IMG/VR virus record: IMGVR_UViG_3300006735_000194
Coordinates: 1 to 26,673 of that record
Origin: a virus
Reading direction: 5' to 3' (one strand)
DNA: 26,673 nt
Part shown: positions 1 through 8,265 of the stretch, in pieces
How positions within the stretch are numbered: position 1 is the stretch's first letter
Layout: every line of letters begins with the position of its first letter
The notes under the pieces: model-generated
What the model saw: only the letters and a program-made list of their open reading frames with translations
Database searches by the model: none
What the model was told of the DNA's origin: nothing
Position numbers and translations under genes: made by a program

Positions 1-1963
1 AGGCTGCATTTGCATAGTTTTTAAATCCTCCGGCAATCACCGAAGTACCACCTGCAATATTAGCAGCTCCCCCGCCTATAACTGTGTAAATTCCTCGAGC
101 TTTATTATTAGATCCTCCTACTATCGTAGCATACTTACCAGCAATGGTATTTACACCTGAGCCAGAATCAAATAGTGAACCGCTGTATGCAATTTCATTA
201 CCTTGACCTCCTCCAATAAAATTCCAAAAATCTGCACATACAGCAGATCCGCTTATCTTATTATTATTTCCACCAACAATTACTGATTCACCAGAACCTA
301 TTATTACATTTCCTTGACCACCTGCTATAACGCTATTTCCTTCAGTAGAAGAACCAGATATACTATTTGTTCTACCTCCTAGTATGCTAGAAAATGGTTG
401 GTGATCAATAGTATTCGAACCTGTAGCAGGCATTCTAGTATCTGCAAGTCCAGAAGTACCGTTACTACCAGTTACAAAAACTTGGAATTTAGTATCAACT
501 CCTACATTAGTAAGACCTGTACCATCACCAGTAAATGATGCTGCTGTAATATTACCACTAGCACTTACGTTAGCTGATGCTGTAACATTAGCATTTAAAT
601 TAATACCAGCTTTTGGGGCAATTTCTTGACCAACATTAAGAATATTATTTACTACAAATAGATCAGGTTTGTTACCTGAAGTGCCAAAAGTATAACCTGA
701 GTTTGCATCTTCTCCTGAAGCTACAAATTCGGTTGCATGAATAAATTGACTACCTGTAATATCACCAGAAGCTGTTATTGATCCAGTAATTATTACTCCA
801 CCTGCAGTTGTTTCGAATTTTTTTACATTATCGGTATATAATTCTATACCTGCATCTTTAGTAAATCTTGCAAAAGTTTCACCTGCTTCACCGGATTTTA
901 TTTCTATTTCATTATTAGATAATAACATCAAGTCTCCTGAACCACCTTCTTGTATTATAGAGTTATTTCCTATATTTTTATATATTTGGAAATCACTATC
1001 CATAATAATTTTAGAAGTATCAGTCATTACTATATTCTTGCTAGCAGGAATAGAAACTCCTGAGGCTGTTAAACTACCGTTTATAGTAACTTGATCTATA
1101 GAAAAATCTCCTTCTATTAATGCACTACCTGTTGTATTATTAATGTATAATCTATTATTTATATCTCCTGATAAAACTGATGGTCCTGCCATATGTCCTA
1201 AAAAGACATTACCAGCTGAGCTTCCGGTAGCAAATCTACCAGCACAGTGTCCTATAGCAGTATTACAGTTTCCTGTATGGGTACCAAATAGGGCACAGAA
1301 ACCAAGAGCAGTATTTCTATCTCCTGTATCGTTTGCTACTGCTGCCATTGCTCCTACTATAGTATTTTCATCTCCTGAGTTATCATTACTTAGAGCGCTA
1401 GCTCCGATTGCAACATTATTATCACCGTTATTATTTAAAGCTAAAGCTCCAAAACCAACTGCAGTATTACTATCACCTCCAGTATTAGTTTTAAAAGCGT
1501 TATGCCCTATACCTACATTTCTACATCCTGCCGTATTTTCTTTCAAAGCTGCAAATCCAAAACCAGTATTTTTATTAGTAGTTATATCGTCATCTTCACC
1601 TGCTTGATCTCCAAAATATGTACTTTCCCCTAAACCTGTTTGAGTTACTCTACCCTGTATTTCTAAAGAACCTGAAAAAGAAGCAGAACCTGTATGAGAA
1701 CCGTCAAATTCTGCGGTGACTCCTGTCAAAGAAGAACCATCTCCTGAAAAAGAAGTAGCTGATATAGATCCTGTCATATCTACAGAACCGGTCATTACAG
1801 CGCTACCGCTAAAATTTCCATCCCATGAACCGGTTACTCTAGTTAACGATGAACCGTCTCCTATAAAGGTACCGTTGAAAGTTGAAGAACCACTAGTTTC
1901 AAATGAACCTGTTATTTCAAGTGATCCTGATAATATTAAACTGCTATTTAAATTTAATGCCAT
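1..1963 (-). CDS. Repeat-rich tail fibre / adhesin (C-terminus cut by window edge)
   Basis: An open frame runs from an ATG at 1963 to the window edge (654 codons, no stop), so the protein is partial. The start follows the stop of the upstream gene by 3 nt. It begins MALNLNSSLILSGSLEITGS and is built of Gly/Ser/Thr/Asn-rich beta repeats. Units such as SFSGDGSSLTGV and SGSLEI come first. They are followed by a run of NTAVGFGALALNN-type units (about residues 140-270) that resemble the stacked head repeats of trimeric adhesins. Near the truncated end are units of the type SVIAGGQGN and ATIVGGSNN. The layout matches the two genes upstream, so it is a paralogous fibre. Role inferred: distal, receptor-contacting fibre of the virion, probably a trimeric beta-helix. 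The receptor-binding tip and any chaperone domain would lie outside the window. Confidence 0.85.
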   Translation of the reverse strand, partial: MALNLNSSLILSGSLEITGSFETSGSSTFNGTFIGDGSSLTRVTGSWDGNFSGSAVMTGSVDMTGSISATSFSGDGSSLTGVTAEFDGSHTGSASFSGSLEIQGRVTQTGLGESTYFGDQAGEDDDITTNKNTGFGFAALKENTAGCRNVGIGHNAFKTNTGGDSNTAVGFGALALNNNGDNNVAIGASALSNDNSGDENTIVGAMAAVANDTGDRNTALGFCALFGTHTGNCNTAIGHCAGRFATGSSAGNVFLGHMAGPSVLSGDINNRLYINNTTGSALIEGDFSIDQVTINGSLTASGVSIPASKNIVMTDTSKIIMDSDFQIYKNIGNNSIIQEGGSGDLMLLSNNEIEIKSGEAGETFARFTKDAGIELYTDNVKKFETTAGGVIITGSITASGDITGSQFIHATEFVASGEDANSGYTFGTSGNKPDLFVVNNILNVGQEIAPKAGINLNANVTASANVSASGNITAASFTGDGTGLTNVGVDTKFQVFVTGSNGTSGLADTRMPATGSNTIDHQPFSSILGGRTNSISGSSTEGNSVIAGGQGNVIIGSGESVIVGGNNNKISGSAVCADFWNFIGGGQGNEIAYSGSLFDSGSGVNTIAGKYATIVGGSNNKARGIYTVIGGGAANIAGGTSVIAGGFKNYANAA

Positions 1964-1966
1964 AAT

Positions 1967-3616
1967 TTATTGAATTCTGATTGCTAATACGTTACCTGAT
2001 CTATATATACCTCCTAAAGGTACACCTCCGGCTGCTGCTTCTGTATCACCTGCAAAATCTAAAGAAGAAGATACTTGAGTTAATATTACATGGCCTCCTT
2101 CTATAGTTACTGATGTAGATGCTGCATTACTTTGAGTAACTAGTAATGAACCTGTAATAACAGCGTCTCCATTAAATGGAAATCCAGCACCTGATATTCC
2201 TGATAGTCCAGAACCATCTCCTACGAATGAACCGCTAAATAACGAAGCAGATACTTGACTGTGTACCGTTAATTGACCGGTTCTAAAATCTCCTCTTATT
2301 AGTGAACCTGAGTTATCACTAGCAGCATTTCCTATATATAGCTGATGATCTTCTTGAGTTAATGTTGCAGGTCCAGCACAATGCCCTATATATACGTTAC
2401 ATCGTGAATTAGTATCTGCTTTCCTTCCTGCAAAATGACCTACAGCTACGTTATTAGAAACGCCTGTTTTAAATCCTAATGCACATCTACCGATAGCTAC
2501 CGAGTTATTAGAAGTTCCTGTAAGAGCTTTAGATCCTACTACAACATTATAACTACCCTGATTAGTAATACCTGCTTGGTAACCAATAAATACTCCGTAA
2601 ATACCAGCACCCATTCTTGCTGCATCATAACCAATAGCAACTTGTGCGGTTGGGGATCCTGCATATAGAGCTTGATAACCTAATGCAACGTTTTGTCTAG
2701 CATTATTAGCTACTTTCATAGCATTATGCCCTACCGCTGTGTTACCGCTACAAATAGAATCTCCTATTTCTAATCCAGTGTTGTTACACAAGGCATTTGT
2801 TCCTACAGCTACATCTTCGTTAGTACCTACTCCTTTTTTACCTGCGTTATTACCTAAGTATACATTCTCAGATCCAGAAATTAAACTAGCTCCTGCTGCT
2901 ACTCCGATAGTTAAGGTATTTCTAGAAACGGTTGAATTAGGTAACGAACCGCTTCCTATTGATATATCTAATAATTGACCTCTATTAGATATTAAAATAT
3001 TTTTATCTATGGTAGTTTCTCCTAGTAACGAAATAGAAGGACTAGAACCAGAAACTACTAATGATCCTGTTATACTTGAATCTCCATTCCTACTACCATC
3101 CCATTCTCCTGCAGTAATACCTGTCAATCCAGATCCATCACCCGAGAAAGAACCGCTGAAAGACGATCCTGAAATTGCTGTTGAATTAGTTAAATCTACT
3201 AAACCACCGCTAACTATCAAAGAGCCTGAAATGACTGCAGTCCCTGCAAAAGGGAAATTACTTAAACCTGTAAGCCCGCTACCATCTCCTATATATGAAC
3301 CTGAAAATGATCCTGAAAGTATACTTCCTGAAGCTTGAGCTCCATTAATATTTAGATTAGTTAAACCTGATCCGTTTCCTTCCATCGAACCGCTAAATGA
3401 ACCAGTTACAGCAACTGCGTTAGAAAAGTCTACACTTACATTCGAGCCTGATACTACAAACGAACCAGTAATACTAGCATTTCCATTTCTACTACCATCC
3501 CATTCAGCAGTAGAAGTAATACTTGTAAGACCTGACCCATCTCCGAAAAATCCTACTGATGAGGATATACTTCCGCTTATTACTATATTATTATTTATGA
3601 TATGTTCGTTAGCCAT
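1967..3616 (-). CDS. Repeat-rich tail fibre protein (549 aa)
   Basis: This is a structural fibre protein of low-complexity beta repeats. The N-terminal half alternates SGSFSGSF/GDGSGLTGI units with EWDGSRNG..SITGS units. The middle (about residues 220-440) is a ladder of NNVAVGHFAG/NTAVGHNAM-type repeats, including SRCNVYIGHCAGPA. A linker LYIGNAASDNSGSLIRGDF then leads to QVSASLFSGSFVGDGSG. The C-terminus, VPLGGIYRSGNVLAIRIQ, is a compact ending of a kind seen on phage fibre and adhesin tips. It lacks the KGSALTxxEMD N-terminal motif of the two genes upstream, so it may attach to them rather than to the baseplate. It lies 11 nt after the 832-aa fibre gene and 3 nt before the next one, as one transcription unit. 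Receptor specificity cannot be read from the sequence. Confidence 0.85.
   Translation of the reverse strand: MANEHIINNNIVISGSISSSVGFFGDGSGLTSITSTAEWDGSRNGNASITGSFVVSGSNVSVDFSNAVAVTGSFSGSMEGNGSGLTNLNINGAQASGSILSGSFSGSYIGDGSGLTGLSNFPFAGTAVISGSLIVSGGLVDLTNSTAISGSSFSGSFSGDGSGLTGITAGEWDGSRNGDSSITGSLVVSGSSPSISLLGETTIDKNILISNRGQLLDISIGSGSLPNSTVSRNTLTIGVAAGASLISGSENVYLGNNAGKKGVGTNEDVAVGTNALCNNTGLEIGDSICSGNTAVGHNAMKVANNARQNVALGYQALYAGSPTAQVAIGYDAARMGAGIYGVFIGYQAGITNQGSYNVVVGSKALTGTSNNSVAIGRCALGFKTGVSNNVAVGHFAGRKADTNSRCNVYIGHCAGPATLTQEDHQLYIGNAASDNSGSLIRGDFRTGQLTVHSQVSASLFSGSFVGDGSGLSGISGAGFPFNGDAVITGSLLVTQSNAASTSVTIEGGHVILTQVSSSLDFAGDTEAAAGGVPLGGIYRSGNVLAIRIQ
2214..2241. repeat. Fibre-gene DNA repeat, copy 1
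   Basis: A 28-nt block here is identical to 5363-5390. After three differing bases the match continues for another 14 nt. Both copies encode the LFSGSFVGDGSG/IFSGSFVGDGSG unit of the SQVSAS-SGSF linker in two different fibre genes, about 3.1 kb apart in the same orientation. Confidence 0.75.
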
Positions 3617-3627
3617 GCTTTAAAAAT

Positions 3628-6126
3628 TTATACTTGTCGTTTAAATGCTGTAATTAACATATTAATGTGATATGTACCGCTACCAGCGTTAAGTTTTAAT
3701 ATTGCTGTTGATCCGTCTGAATCTATACTAAATGATGTACCTACTATATTTCCTGTTGCAATTGTATGAGAATCGTTCAGAGTTTCTCCTCCTGCTTGAT
3801 CCCAAGCACCTAATAGTGTACCTATTTTTTTCTCATCTTCATCGTTATCGAATAGAGAATAGTCTGCTTTAAAACCAGTATAACCGGTTGAAGATATAGC
3901 AAAACTCTGTATATTATGAATACCGGATAAACTTGCAGAATGAAAATGTATCATTTCAACTCCTGGTCCTCCTGGATATCCAGATGAACCTAATGTTACT
4001 GTACTAGATACGTCTAAGGCTCCAGATACTATCAATGATCCTGTTATGCTTGAATTACCGTTTCTTGAACCGTCCCATTCTGAAGTAACTCCTGTAAGCC
4101 CTGAGCCGTTACCTACGTATGAACCGCTAAACGATCCACTTACTCCTGCTTCAGCTAAAGTAAAGTCTATATTTTGATTAGATCCAGAAACTAATAAGGA
4201 ACCTGTTATTACTGCATCTCCATTAAGAGGAAAAGCAGAAACTGTAATACCTGTTATACCTGAACCATCTCCTTGGAATGACCCTGTGAAAGAGCGTGCT
4301 TCAACTGAGTGACTTACGTGTAACGAACCGCTTATAGTAACAAAAGGTTTTGATTTAGCGAAGGAACCTCCTATAAGTGGGTAACCTCTATCGTTACTAA
4401 TATATAATTTATTAGATTCAGTATTGGGCATGTTGTCAAAAGCAACACTAGGTCCAGCACATCTTCCTATGTACACATTGCAATTACCAAATTTAGCTTC
4501 AGCTCCTGCACCAAATCCTAAAGCAGTATTTCCAACACCGTCCGAGGAGTTTATCCCTATTGAACAACGTAAACTACATCCACCTACAGCTGTATTATCT
4601 CTTCCGCATTGATTTACGTATAAGCTACATTCACCTATACCTACATTATTATTACCGTGGTGAGGATTTCCAGACATTGCTTTGCATCCTATAGCTATAT
4701 TATTACATCCTAATGCAGGATTAAAAGAGCCTAAAGCTCTATACCCTATTGCTACTCCACCTCTACCTCTTGCAACTCTACTAGCTTGATACCCTACTGC
4801 TACACCTCTTTGAATTCCACATGTAGCTGCCGACTTACCTATAACTACTTGATCCCCCGTAATAGTATGTGTAGCTGCGCCATGTCCTATAAATACACTA
4901 TTTGTAGTACTACTAACATTAGTTGGACAGTCACCTTGACCGAGGAGTATATCTTTACCTATAGCTATGGTGTTATTAGAAGGATTAAAAATTTCTATAT
5001 CACCATCTATGATAGTTTTACCTATTAAATTAATAGAAGAGCCAGATGGGAAAGTACTCCCAGATACTTCTAATGAACCAGTAATTAATGTGGAACCTGT
5101 AATTACAGTAGGGCCTTGTACTCTTAAGCTGCCGGTTATTTCAGCTGAACCTGAAAAAGGAAATCCAGTAGCTGTAATGCCTGTTAGGCCTGATCCGTTT
5201 CCAACAAATGAACCGGAAAAGATTGAACCTGATATAGCAGTTGTATTTATGAAATCAACATTAATTGATGATCCGGATACTATGAGAGAACCGCTTATCT
5301 GCGCATTGCCATCTAAAGTCCCATCCCATTCAGCTGATGTAGTTACTCCTGTTATACCGCTTCCATCTCCTACGAATGAACCGCTAAATATTGAAGCAGA
5401 TACTTGAGAATTAATAGTTACCTGACCAGTTTGAAAATCTCCTAATATTAAAGGAGTATCTGTTGCTTGGTTATTTATGTATAATTTTTTAGACTGCGTA
5501 GTAGTTGAGCTAGGTCCTGCTCCGTATCCTATGTAGATATTACAATTACCATTGGTATTGTTTTGACCTGCTGTATCTCCTACTGCTACATTTTTAATAC
5601 CTGTAGTCATAGTAGATAAGGTAGAATGTCCAAGAGATACGTTATTACTTATACTAACACCTGCTACTAAAGAGCTTCCTCCTATACCTACGTTATTATT
5701 ACCGGCTATATTAGTTGCTACTGATTTACCTATTAATACGTTGCATTCAGCTGATCCAGGTGAAGAGCCTGCTAGAGAACCAACTAAGGTATTATCATCA
5801 CTGTCACCTAAGACTAACCTACCGGTTACTGTTAGTACATCACCGTCAAAAGTAAAATTACTTTCTCCCTGTATAAGACCGGATGTTCCTGTTGCCGTAA
5901 CTACCCTATTATTGCTATTACCAGATATGGTTAAACCTCCTGAACCTCCACTTAGAGGGATAATATGCTTATCAGTTCCGGTTAAAGTGTCGAAATGTAA
6001 ATGAAGAGTATCTCCACCGTCTTCTATAGAACTTGAATAGATTAGAGATCTGAAATTATTGTCCATCTCTTGATGGGTCAGAGCACTACCTTTTACGAGT
6101 CTATAAGTTAATCCTGGTATCGCCAT
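3628..6126 (-). CDS. Large repeat-rich tail fibre protein with KGSALT-EMD N-terminus (832 aa)
   Basis: The N-terminus contains RLVKGSALTHQEMDNNF (about residues 9-25), closely matching VNKGSALTYHEMDRNQ in the collar-domain fibre upstream. This is probably a shared attachment module. The rest is modular. There are two blocks of NNVGIGxxSL/NTAVGGCSL beta repeats (about residues 105-215 and 385-580), each ended by a LYIxN..PLIxGDF/GSF-type linker. They are separated by SGSFVGDGSGITGV and WDGxxxGNxxITGSLIVSGS units. Cysteines are frequent in the second block. The last ~120 residues (from about SSGYPGGPGVEMIHFHS) are non-repetitive, mixed alpha/beta in look, and may form the receptor-binding tip. 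It sits 39 nt after the preceding gene, and that gap contains a TATTTATAAT motif. Role inferred: virion adhesin. Confidence 0.87.
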   Translation of the reverse strand: MAIPGLTYRLVKGSALTHQEMDNNFRSLIYSSSIEDGGDTLHLHFDTLTGTDKHIIPLSGGSGGLTISGNSNNRVVTATGTSGLIQGESNFTFDGDVLTVTGRLVLGDSDDNTLVGSLAGSSPGSAECNVLIGKSVATNIAGNNNVGIGGSSLVAGVSISNNVSLGHSTLSTMTTGIKNVAVGDTAGQNNTNGNCNIYIGYGAGPSSTTTQSKKLYINNQATDTPLILGDFQTGQVTINSQVSASIFSGSFVGDGSGITGVTTSAEWDGTLDGNAQISGSLIVSGSSINVDFINTTAISGSIFSGSFVGNGSGLTGITATGFPFSGSAEITGSLRVQGPTVITGSTLITGSLEVSGSTFPSGSSINLIGKTIIDGDIEIFNPSNNTIAIGKDILLGQGDCPTNVSSTTNSVFIGHGAATHTITGDQVVIGKSAATCGIQRGVAVGYQASRVARGRGGVAIGYRALGSFNPALGCNNIAIGCKAMSGNPHHGNNNVGIGECSLYVNQCGRDNTAVGGCSLRCSIGINSSDGVGNTALGFGAGAEAKFGNCNVYIGRCAGPSVAFDNMPNTESNKLYISNDRGYPLIGGSFAKSKPFVTISGSLHVSHSVEARSFTGSFQGDGSGITGITVSAFPLNGDAVITGSLLVSGSNQNIDFTLAEAGVSGSFSGSYVGNGSGLTGVTSEWDGSRNGNSSITGSLIVSGALDVSSTVTLGSSGYPGGPGVEMIHFHSASLSGIHNIQSFAISSTGYTGFKADYSLFDNDEDEKKIGTLLGAWDQAGGETLNDSHTIATGNIVGTSFSIDSDGSTAILKLNAGSGTYHINMLITAFKRQV
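5363..5390. repeat. Fibre-gene DNA repeat, copy 2
   Basis: This is the direct-repeat partner of 2214-2241, lying in the 832-aa fibre gene. Identity at DNA level, not just protein level, in a rapidly evolving gene family suggests recent exchange or duplication. Confidence 0.75.
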
Positions 6127-6137
6127 TTTATATTTTT

Positions 6138-6147
6138 ATTATAAATA
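6138..6147 (-). promoter_or_regulatory. TATTTATAAT motif upstream of fibre gene
   Basis: The minus-strand decamer TATTTATAAT lies 11 nt before the ATG at 6126, in one of the few real intergenic gaps. It contains TATAAT (like a sigma-70 -10 box). Read on the other strand it contains TATAAATA, the T4 late-promoter consensus, but in the antisense direction. The same motif recurs before other genes in the window. Promoter function is a guess. Confidence 0.3.
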
Positions 6148-6165
6148 TCTTTTTTTAATTCTTTA

Positions 6166-7932
6166 TTATCCTTTATACATTATAAATGCTAATGCATAAT
6201 ACGGTGGTATCACAGTTGCTGCATTCATAGTTAGAGAACCAGATGGTGCAACAGTTGTAGCTATAGTCATTACTGCGTCGCTAGTTCCTAAACTACTTGC
6301 ATTATTATCACTTGTTCTAAATAGTCTTCTTTTATCCCCGCTACTATTAGAGCTATCAGCATCATACCCAAATATTTGTCTCAAGCCAGATTGAGTACCG
6401 GTTGCTCCAGTTCCGCCGACATTGTCATAGGAATTAGTACCACCACTGCTGTTTGCAGGACTCATACCATTGTATAGATTATCATCTCCTACAAAGAAGT
6501 GATGGTGAGGAGGAATATTTTCTTTAGTAAGCTTGGTTATAGTTAAAATACCGCTTGGAGTAAATGTTGGTGATGCTGATGTTACTGCGCTTGATCCTGA
6601 TACTGTTGTTGTAGGGGCACCTGAAGTATTACTAGCTCCTGCTATAAATCGGTCTCTTAAATCAGGAGTACCGTTATCACCGTCACATAAATAAAAACCT
6701 GCAGGTAGAGCATCAACTGCTCCTGACCACATTATAATACCTCCGATCGGTACTGGTGCTGCCTTAGACTTATGTACTTTACCTACAGCATCTACACCGA
6801 TAACGGTTACATCGCCTACGGTTTCTTCGTCCGGTACAGTTCCTATAGAAACATATCCTGAACTCGATACGTTACCTACAATATTTAATCCAGTAACTGA
6901 TCCTCTTTGAGTATTAATTCCGTGTTTACCATCTACTCTAAAAGATGCTAACATACAAGCTGTATTGTCAGTTACTCTATCAGTAGAAAAATCTGATTGT
7001 TGAGTACTAACTATATTAAATGCTTCTTTTTTGCTAGTATCTGTATTAACATTTAATACTACATTTCCTCCTTCGTTGCCGTTAGGTGAAGAAATTAAAA
7101 GGCCTGCTGGGTTTGATGAAGCAGGTATAAAGAAAGATCCTACTGAGTCAGTAGCATTTAGAATGTCTCCATAAAGAGGCTGTAAGTAACTTTCATTTTC
7201 TGCTATACCCGCTACAGATATTCCTAAACCGGGTGTTCCAGCTACTGATATATTTCTGTTAGGACTTTGAGTTCCTACGCCAAATGTTTTATCTCCATTA
7301 TTTAATTTAGTAAAAGTACCTACTATTGCATCTGAGGTAGATAGGATTTGATCATCAGTAATTGATATATTTATTTTACCAAACTCGGTACCTCCGTTTA
7401 ATTTAAAAGTATGACCAAAGTATATATGTTGATCATTAATATTAGTTCTACCTATAGAACCTAATACATTGGAATCTTCAATAAACTCTAAGTTAGCTTT
7501 TTGTGCAGATTCAACTGTGCTTAAACCTCTTAGTCCTATATTTGCAGGTCGGCTTTGTTCAGCTGTTACTGTTATCTTATAGCCGTTATCAGGATTACCC
7601 CCGATGCCCATTGCATTTTTATCTTTATTAAAAGTAAAAAGAGTATCAGCTCCAAAGGAACCGTCATCGTTAAACTGAATCTGTGAGTTAGAACCAGCTG
7701 CTACTGCTTCCGGTATATTTATTTCTGGGGCTGTTGGAAATGGGATTTCTTGATACCTATCAGGAGCAAAATCTAAACCGCTTTCATTTAATGCAGAACT
7801 ACCGGTATAGAATAATCTCATTTTAGTACCTGTAGGATCCAAAGAACTAGAATAGAAAAACGAAGATTGGTTTCTATCCATTTCGTGGTAGGTCAAGGCT
7901 GAGCCTTTGTTTACTCTAAGAACTATACTCAT
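6166..7932 (-). CDS. Tail fibre with C-terminal tail-collar domain (588 aa)
   Basis: Residues 5-22 hold the VNKGSALTYHEMDRNQ motif shared with the next fibre gene. The middle has fibre-type modules, for example SNSQIQFNDDGSFG (about 82-95) and VGTFTKLNNGDKTFGVGTQSPN. The C-terminal ~190 residues look like a phage tail-collar domain. PIGGIIMWSG..DALPAGFYLCDG then TPDLRDRFIAGA (about 397-440) is followed by a low-complexity Ser/Thr/Gly insert and ENIPPHHHFF (about 470-480). In T4 gp12-type short fibres, histidines here bind a metal ion at the trimer axis, and the HHH is a candidate for that. It ends PPYYALAFIMYKG, also typical of the family. The start has A-rich leader sequence and no Shine-Dalgarno, and an in-frame stop lies just upstream. 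It is the first gene after the group I intron-like RNA. Role inferred: host-binding fibre. Confidence 0.85.
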   Translation of the reverse strand: MSIVLRVNKGSALTYHEMDRNQSSFFYSSSLDPTGTKMRLFYTGSSALNESGLDFAPDRYQEIPFPTAPEINIPEAVAAGSNSQIQFNDDGSFGADTLFTFNKDKNAMGIGGNPDNGYKITVTAEQSRPANIGLRGLSTVESAQKANLEFIEDSNVLGSIGRTNINDQHIYFGHTFKLNGGTEFGKINISITDDQILSTSDAIVGTFTKLNNGDKTFGVGTQSPNRNISVAGTPGLGISVAGIAENESYLQPLYGDILNATDSVGSFFIPASSNPAGLLISSPNGNEGGNVVLNVNTDTSKKEAFNIVSTQQSDFSTDRVTDNTACMLASFRVDGKHGINTQRGSVTGLNIVGNVSSSGYVSIGTVPDEETVGDVTVIGVDAVGKVHKSKAAPVPIGGIIMWSGAVDALPAGFYLCDGDNGTPDLRDRFIAGASNTSGAPTTTVSGSSAVTSASPTFTPSGILTITKLTKENIPPHHHFFVGDDNLYNGMSPANSSGGTNSYDNVGGTGATGTQSGLRQIFGYDADSSNSSGDKRRLFRTSDNNASSLGTSDAVMTIATTVAPSGSLTMNAATVIPPYYALAFIMYKG

Positions 7933-7956
7933 TTTATTTTTTTTAAAATTTTTATG

Positions 7957-8236
7957 TTAATCCTCGGCCGACAAGGAGCCCGATGACCCCGGTATACATC
8001 AACCAACATTATGTTAACTTTATGTTTCCATAAAGATCGGACTATATCATCAGAATAAATTCTGCTGGGCGCTAATTCTGGTTATTAAGAGAACCCTTTT
8101 TCTCTCCAGTAGTCTCTGAACCTTCTATAAGATGGCTTATAGCTTGGCTGCTGATTGTCCAATCTTTAACATTGTTACGCTTCGGTAGTTAAAGCTCTAA
8201 GGAGTTTCCAGCAATTCACCCAGTTTAATGAGGACT
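7957..8236 (-). ncRNA. Group I intron-like catalytic RNA core (IA-like), intergenic, no ORF
   Basis: Read on the minus strand, the gap between two tail genes folds by eye into a group I ribozyme core. P3 is CUGGGUG (8223-8217) with CGCCCAG (8071-8065). P4 is UGCUGG (8213-8208) with UCAGCA (8154-8149). The P5-side hairpin is CUUUAAC/GUUAAAG (8194-8188, 8170-8164). P6a is CUAUAAG/CUUAUAG (8142-8125). P7 is GACUA (8114-8110) with UAGUC (8044-8040). P8 is a CAGAAU/AUUCUG hairpin (8064-8051). P9 is CUUUAUG-GAAA-CAUAAAG (8035-8018), capped by a GNRA tetraloop. The conserved strings AAUUGCUGGAAA, AAUCAGCAGCC and GUUCAGAGACUA are classic phage group I signatures. The CUGG...CCAG segment between P7 and P3' corresponds to the P7.1/P7.2 extension of subgroup IA. 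The ends are approximate. No 5' exon able to form P1 is visible, and no homing endonuclease ORF is present. Confidence 0.88.
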
Positions 8237-8265
8237 TATTTTTTTCTTATATTTTTATTTTTTAA

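Noticed and set aside
1143-1607. Plus-strand ORFs of 60-155 aa within 1143-6004
   Set aside because: They lie opposite the repeat-rich fibre genes. Their Pro/Ser/Leu-rich products are the reverse-strand reading of Gly/Ser repeats, and they have no plausible domain.
1-6126. CRISPR array or tandem-repeat locus suggested by many short similar DNA strings
   Set aside because: The similarity follows codon-level protein repeats in open frames, spacing is irregular and there are no conserved direct repeats with unique spacers.
7957-8236. Riboswitch, tRNA cluster or protein-coding fragment in the 333-nt gap
   Set aside because: No ORF or cloverleaf is present, and the ordered pairing and conserved strings fit a group I ribozyme much better than any riboswitch.
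7957-8236. Ordinary intron splitting the 580-aa and 588-aa genes into one protein
   Set aside because: The upstream gene has a stop before the core. The downstream gene has a complete N-terminus homologous to the start of the next fibre gene, with an in-frame stop just ahead of it. They are therefore separate genes.
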